DNA from: Candidatus Bathyarchaeota archaeon
GTDB lineage: Archaea > Thermoproteota > Bathyarchaeia > RBG-16-48-13 > GCA-020355125
Direction: 5' to 3'
Assembly (NCBI GenBank): GCA_030670615.1
Contig: DAOVBJ010000029.1
Span: 1-8,675, forward strand
Length of the DNA stretch: 8,675 nucleotides
The position numbers and the translations under genes are program-made. Under the pieces are notes generated by a model that saw only the letters and a program-made list of their open reading frames with translations, made no database searches and was not told the DNA's origin. This document shows positions 6,623 to 8,675 of this stretch, in pieces. Position 1 is the first letter of the stretch, and the number at the start of each line of letters is the position of its first letter.

Positions 6623-6988
6623 TCTTATGTGTATACTTCCGTACATAATCTTCACCGGCGCAGAGCCCACCAACAACCAAAAACTCGTAGAAGGCAAGTA
6701 GAAACAAAGAGGTGATTGCGAAAAGAGTCGTCATGAGGCAATACACTGAAAAACAGATTTGGCGCATACAAGAGGAAGGATCAGGTCATTCGCGTCATGG
6801 ACGGGCTAACGAAAGGGGAGATCGCGTCGAGAGAGGAGAGCACGCAGGAAAAGGAGATGCTGTGTCCCCTTACGTGGTTAGCGTCAAGCCTGCCATAGAT
6901 AACAACAGTATAGCACTAAACTCACGATCATTGCCAAACACCTGATAGAACGTTTTCACTTCGTTTGAAGGGTCTGCTCGCTCGTTCC

Positions 6989-7024
6989 GTCGAGCTCGCG
7001 ACAATTGCGGTCGTAAGACCGGTC
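6989..7024. repeat. Cluster of short palindromes and a GNRA-type hairpin
   Basis: CGAGCTCG (6991-6998, with GTCG/CGAC flanks), CAATTG (7002-7007), CGGTC-GTAA-GACCG (7008-7021, a 5-bp stem with a GUAA tetraloop) and GACCGGTC (7017-7024) lie within 36 bases. It could be a structured RNA or protein binding region; no known family is recognised. Confidence 0.4.
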
Positions 7025-7056
7025 ACCACAAGCTGCTCAGCAACAGGCTACCTTCT

Positions 7057-7090
7057 TTTTTCGGTGTTTCCAAAGCCGAGTTCCGAAAAA
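7057..7090. repeat. 8-bp inverted repeat TTTTTCGG / CCGAAAAA
   Basis: The arms are perfect (7057-7064 and 7083-7090) around an 18-nt loop. In either direction the T-run leads the stem rather than follows it, so this is not a standard intrinsic terminator. Confidence 0.4.
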
Positions 7091-7162
7091 CAACGCATTA
7101 TCTTTTCTAATATGAGCATTGTCATCATCTCGACCAATTAAAAGAAACGTGAGTGAAATCTC

Positions 7163-7254
7163 TAAAATATATGCCTTGTCATAGCTGGAAGGAAGTTGGG
7201 GTGAAGCAACACAGAAATACGAGGGACGTCCTTAATTGCCAGTGGTAGTAAATA
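7163..7254 (+). promoter_or_regulatory. Possible promoters of the aldo/keto reductase gene
   Basis: Two TATA-like boxes are seen: TAAAATATAT (7163-7172), implying a leader of some 85 nt, and TAAATA (7249-7254), whose centre is about 27 nt before the ATG and would give a leaderless mRNA. GGACGTCC (7225-7232) is a perfect 8-bp palindrome between them. I cannot decide between the two. Confidence 0.3.
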
Positions 7255-7278
7255 CGAAGATTTCTTTGGGGTTTAAAG

Positions 7279-8169
7279 ATGGAAAGACGGGTCTTAGGAA
7301 GGACGGGACATAAGAGCACACTGATCACGCTTGGCGGAGCAGCCGTACGCTCAACCAGCAGCAACGTTGAGCGCCTACTAACTACCCGCCAAGAATCAGA
7401 GGCGTTCATTAAGCTGGCTTTAGATCACGGAGTGAATCACGTCGATGTGGCGCCCACGTATGGCGGGGGTATGGCAGAGCCGATACTAGGCAAGTGGATC
7501 AAGGAGTATCGTGACAACCTATTCCTAGCGTGTAAGACGGGAAAGAGAACCAAGAAGGAGGCGGCTGAGGAACTCCGAAGCAGCTTGAAGCGCCTTCAAA
7601 CCGACTACTTCGACCTCTATCAACTCCACGGACTGGACGACCCAGACGAACTCAAAACAGCACTCGGCGAGGAGGGCGCAGTCAGAGCGATCCTGGAGGC
7701 CAAGGAGCAGGGGCTGGTTAAGTACATCGGCATAACCAGCCACAACCCAGAGAACATTTTGAGGGCCCTCAAAGGCTTCGACTTTGACACAGTCCTCCTC
7801 CCGGTAAACTACGCTCTACACGCCCACCCCGAACCTCAGAACGACTATGAACCTGTACTCGCCTTAGCCAAAAAACGAAACCTCGGAGTCATCGCCATGA
7901 AGGCAGCGACAAAGAGACCGTGGCCCACCAACGAGAGAACCCATAACTGCTGGTATCAGCCCTTTGACACCCAGAAAGAAGTCGATGAAGCCATCTGGTT
8001 CACCCTATCCCAGGACGTCACGACGGCAGCGAGTAGCTCCGATATTCGAGTGGCCACGATGATGATCGACGCAGCCGAACGCTACACCCCCCTGAACCAA
8101 GAAGAACAACAGACACTCCTACGAAAAGCCGCATCGTATAAACCCCTCTTCCCCAGGGCTACAACGTAA
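7279..8169 (+). CDS. Aldo/keto reductase family protein
   Basis: NAD(P)H-dependent oxidoreductase of the AKR (beta/alpha)8-barrel superfamily; the substrate cannot be told from sequence. 296 aa, starting MERRVLGRTGHKSTLITLGG, typical for the group. The catalytic tetrad is complete: Asp56 and Tyr61 (VDVAPTYGGG), Lys86 (ACKTGKR) and His117 (LYQLHGL). Other family marks are LKRLQTDYFDLYQLH, GLVKYIGITSHNPENI and GVIAMKAATKR. ASSSDIRVA near 251-259 lies where cofactor-phosphate contacts occur. There is no C-terminal cysteine cluster of the ferredoxin-like kind found in longer relatives. The ATG is preceded by TTTGGGGTTTAAAG, a weak ribosome site. It stands alone, divergent from trp, with no pathway link visible. 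Confidence 0.93.
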   Translation: MERRVLGRTGHKSTLITLGGAAVRSTSSNVERLLTTRQESEAFIKLALDHGVNHVDVAPTYGGGMAEPILGKWIKEYRDNLFLACKTGKRTKKEAAEELRSSLKRLQTDYFDLYQLHGLDDPDELKTALGEEGAVRAILEAKEQGLVKYIGITSHNPENILRALKGFDFDTVLLPVNYALHAHPEPQNDYEPVLALAKKRNLGVIAMKAATKRPWPTNERTHNCWYQPFDTQKEVDEAIWFTLSQDVTTAASSSDIRVATMMIDAAERYTPLNQEEQQTLLRKAASYKPLFPRATT

Positions 8170-8235
8170 CTCCAGATTCATTTTGTCTCGTTGCATTAGC
8201 AATAAAGGAAAAATTAGCAGGTAAGAGGGGGAAGG

Positions 8236-8247
8236 ATAGGCGCCTAT
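8236..8247. repeat. Perfect 12-bp palindrome ATAGGCGCCTAT
   Basis: Lies 67 bp after the reductase stop, GC-cored in AT-rich surroundings. It has the size of an operator for a dimeric regulator, but no regulated gene is obvious: the next promoter-like box is about 70 bp downstream. Confidence 0.4.
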
Positions 8248-8315
8248 AAGATATAGTCAAAATTATGGATAGGGCTTACAAAAGCTTACCAAATAAAATA
8301 TCAACTCGAAGGAAG

Positions 8316-8325
8316 ATATATAAAA
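8316..8325 (+). promoter_or_regulatory. TATA-like box after a purine-rich element
   Basis: GAAGGAAG followed by ATATATAAAA resembles an archaeal BRE plus TATA box, the best in the window. A start near 8342-8348 would have no coding frame until uvrA, 250 bp away. Confidence 0.4.
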
Positions 8326-8344
8326 ATTGACGGTTAAATTTTTA

Positions 8345-8437
8345 TTAATTTTTGGATGAGATAAAACTAGCTAGCTTAAAAAAATCTATGGAAAGCTAGT
8401 TAGGATGTTATGAAAAAAGGTTTTTTTATTTTTTTCG
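8345..8437 (+). ncRNA. Candidate small RNA: hairpin plus T-tract
   Basis: Downstream of the TATA-like box the sequence holds an 11-bp stem with one G-T pair, CTAGCTAGCTT (8367-8377) against AAGCTAGTTAG (8393-8403), around a 15-nt A-rich loop, and then T7-A-T7 (8421-8435), a strong archaeal-type termination signal. No frame codes here. The whole resembles a transcription unit of about 90 nt of unknown family. AT-rich DNA gives such patterns by chance, and the T-tract may simply end the reductase mRNA. Confidence 0.25.
8421..8435 (+). terminator. T-tract terminator
   Basis: Seven T, one A and seven T, preceded by AAAAAAGG and the hairpin at 8367-8403. Fits U-tract termination for the reductase transcript or for the candidate small RNA, insulating uvrA. 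Confidence 0.4.
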
Positions 8438-8440
8438 GTA

Positions 8441-8517
8441 AGACATACTTAAGGGCAGGTAAACTAAGGTTAGCTAGGCATCGTATTCTATTCAATGTAC
8501 TATTGTAAAGTATGTTT
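8441..8517. repeat. Spaced inverted repeat upstream of uvrA
   Basis: AGACATACTT (8441-8450) and AAGTATGTTT (8508-8517) pair over 10 bp with one G-T, 57 nt apart. It could be a looped operator or a chance event in AT-rich DNA. Confidence 0.25.
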
Positions 8518-8541
8518 AGTATATGTAATGACCAACAACAA

Positions 8542-8588
8542 CTATAATATTATGCTTTTTTTTTATTGAACTTGTAGTTTCGGGAGAT
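8542..8588 (+). promoter_or_regulatory. uvrA promoter and ribosome binding site
   Basis: CTATAATAT (8542-8550) lies where a start near 8571 would be set, giving a leader of about 22 nt that carries GGGAGAT (8582-8588), a good Shine-Dalgarno ending 4-6 nt before the ATG. A run of nine T (8556-8564) lies between box and start. The box also resembles a bacterial -10, but no -35 is evident. Confidence 0.45.
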
Positions 8589-8592
8589 ACTC

Positions 8593-8675
8593 ATGGATAT
8601 TCGGATTCGAGGTGCAAGCGAACATAATCTCAAAAATATCGATGTGCAATTCGGTGATGGGCTTACCGTAGTTAC
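8593..8675 (+). CDS. uvrA: Excinuclease ABC subunit A, N-terminal fragment
   Basis: UvrA is the DNA-damage-sensing ABC ATPase that loads UvrB in nucleotide excision repair. Only 27 codons are present before the window ends, beginning MDIRIRGASEHNLKNIDVQF and ending in GLTVVT. The pattern I-RGA--HNLKNIDV-----LTVVTG is the hallmark of the UvrA N-terminus, just before the first Walker A motif (GxSGSGKSS), which would follow outside the window. The start is fixed by the GGGAGAT upstream. A UvrA paralogue (drug-resistance or UvrA2 type) cannot be told apart from this much sequence. Confidence 0.85.
   Translation, partial: MDIRIRGASEHNLKNIDVQFGDGLTVV

Larger units (their letters stand above)
6623..7162. 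other. Noncoding stretch between trp promoter and reductase promoter
   Basis: I see no convincing gene on either strand; frames here are short and lack family motifs. Plus-strand frames at 6712-6945 and about 6740-6896 and a 29-residue minus frame (6959-6870, VKTFYQVFGNDREF then a hydrophobic run) are unrecognised. The middle part (6989-7090) is rich in palindromes, described separately. Confidence 0.5.

Noticed and set aside
6536..6697. 54-residue N-terminal extension of TrpE in the same frame
   Set aside because: It covers the TATA-like box, the palindrome and the leader Shine-Dalgarno, has no ribosome site of its own, and the family-like sequence begins only after the ATG at 6535.
6535..6700. 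T-box, classical terminator/antiterminator attenuator or tandem TRAP repeats before trpE
   Set aside because: No T-box core, no pair of competing long stems with a T-tract, and no series of GAG/TAG triplets; only the short coupled frame remains.
6712..6945. 77-residue plus-strand frame MIAKRVVMRQYTEKQIW
   Set aside because: Low-complexity, charged, no recognised domain, no support from context; another frame of the same DNA (about 6740-6896) looks no worse, so neither is called.
7057..7090. Inverted repeat as an intrinsic terminator
   Set aside because: The T-run precedes the stem in both directions and no transcript is known to end here; kept as a repeat only.
6623..8592. CRISPR array, insertion sequence or tRNA in the gaps
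   Set aside because: No regularly spaced direct repeats, no transposase frame with terminal repeats, and no cloverleaf with a recognisable T-loop were found.

Overview
The window carries one complete-looking tryptophan biosynthesis operon on the minus strand, reading right to left as trpE-trpG-trpD-trpC-trpF-trpB-trpA. It covers all steps from chorismate to L-tryptophan. trpA runs off the left edge, lacking only its last residues and stop. To the right, on the plus strand, lie an intact aldo/keto reductase gene and the first 27 codons of a uvrA-like gene that runs off the right edge.

Organism: most likely an archaeon, possibly a mesophilic Bathyarchaeia/TACK-type lineage; this is inference, not proof. 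The Trp enzymes look closest, from memory, to Sulfolobus and Pyrococcus types (TrpE, IGPS, TrpB1). Every trp function is an unfused gene. Upstream regions show TATA-like boxes rather than convincing -35/-10 pairs, and T-tracts occur where archaeal termination would be expected. Ribosome binding sites are good Shine-Dalgarno sequences, and UUG starts are used for trpD and probably trpB. A bacterium cannot be excluded: the gene order E-G-D-C-F-B-A is the order common in bacteria, and UvrA is sporadic in archaea.

Layout: 1-798 trpA (partial); 788-1960 trpB; 1961-2074 a leader with an RBS-proximal hairpin; 2075-2737 trpF; 2734-3513 trpC; 3506-4567 trpD; 4569-5156 trpG; 5159-6535 trpE; 6528-6622 trp leader and promoter; 6623-7278 a noncoding, partly palindromic stretch; 7279-8169 aldo/keto reductase; 8170-8592 AT-rich noncoding DNA with a possible small-RNA unit; 8593-8675 uvrA start. 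The E/G, G/D, D/C, C/F and B/A junctions overlap or are 1-2 nt apart. The F/B junction is the only real gap.

Points of most interest: (i) the best Shine-Dalgarno sequence in front of trpE serves a 13-codon reading frame with one Trp codon, whose stop overlaps the trpE start; (ii) the trpF-trpB gap has a hairpin reaching into the trpB Shine-Dalgarno, traversed by a 25-codon frame that ends on the trpB start; (iii) TrpB keeps its catalytic Lys/Glu/Ser but has unusual substitutions in several near-invariant substrate loops; (iv) a promoter-hairpin-T-tract unit lies between the reductase and uvrA. All functional readings are inferences from sequence alone.
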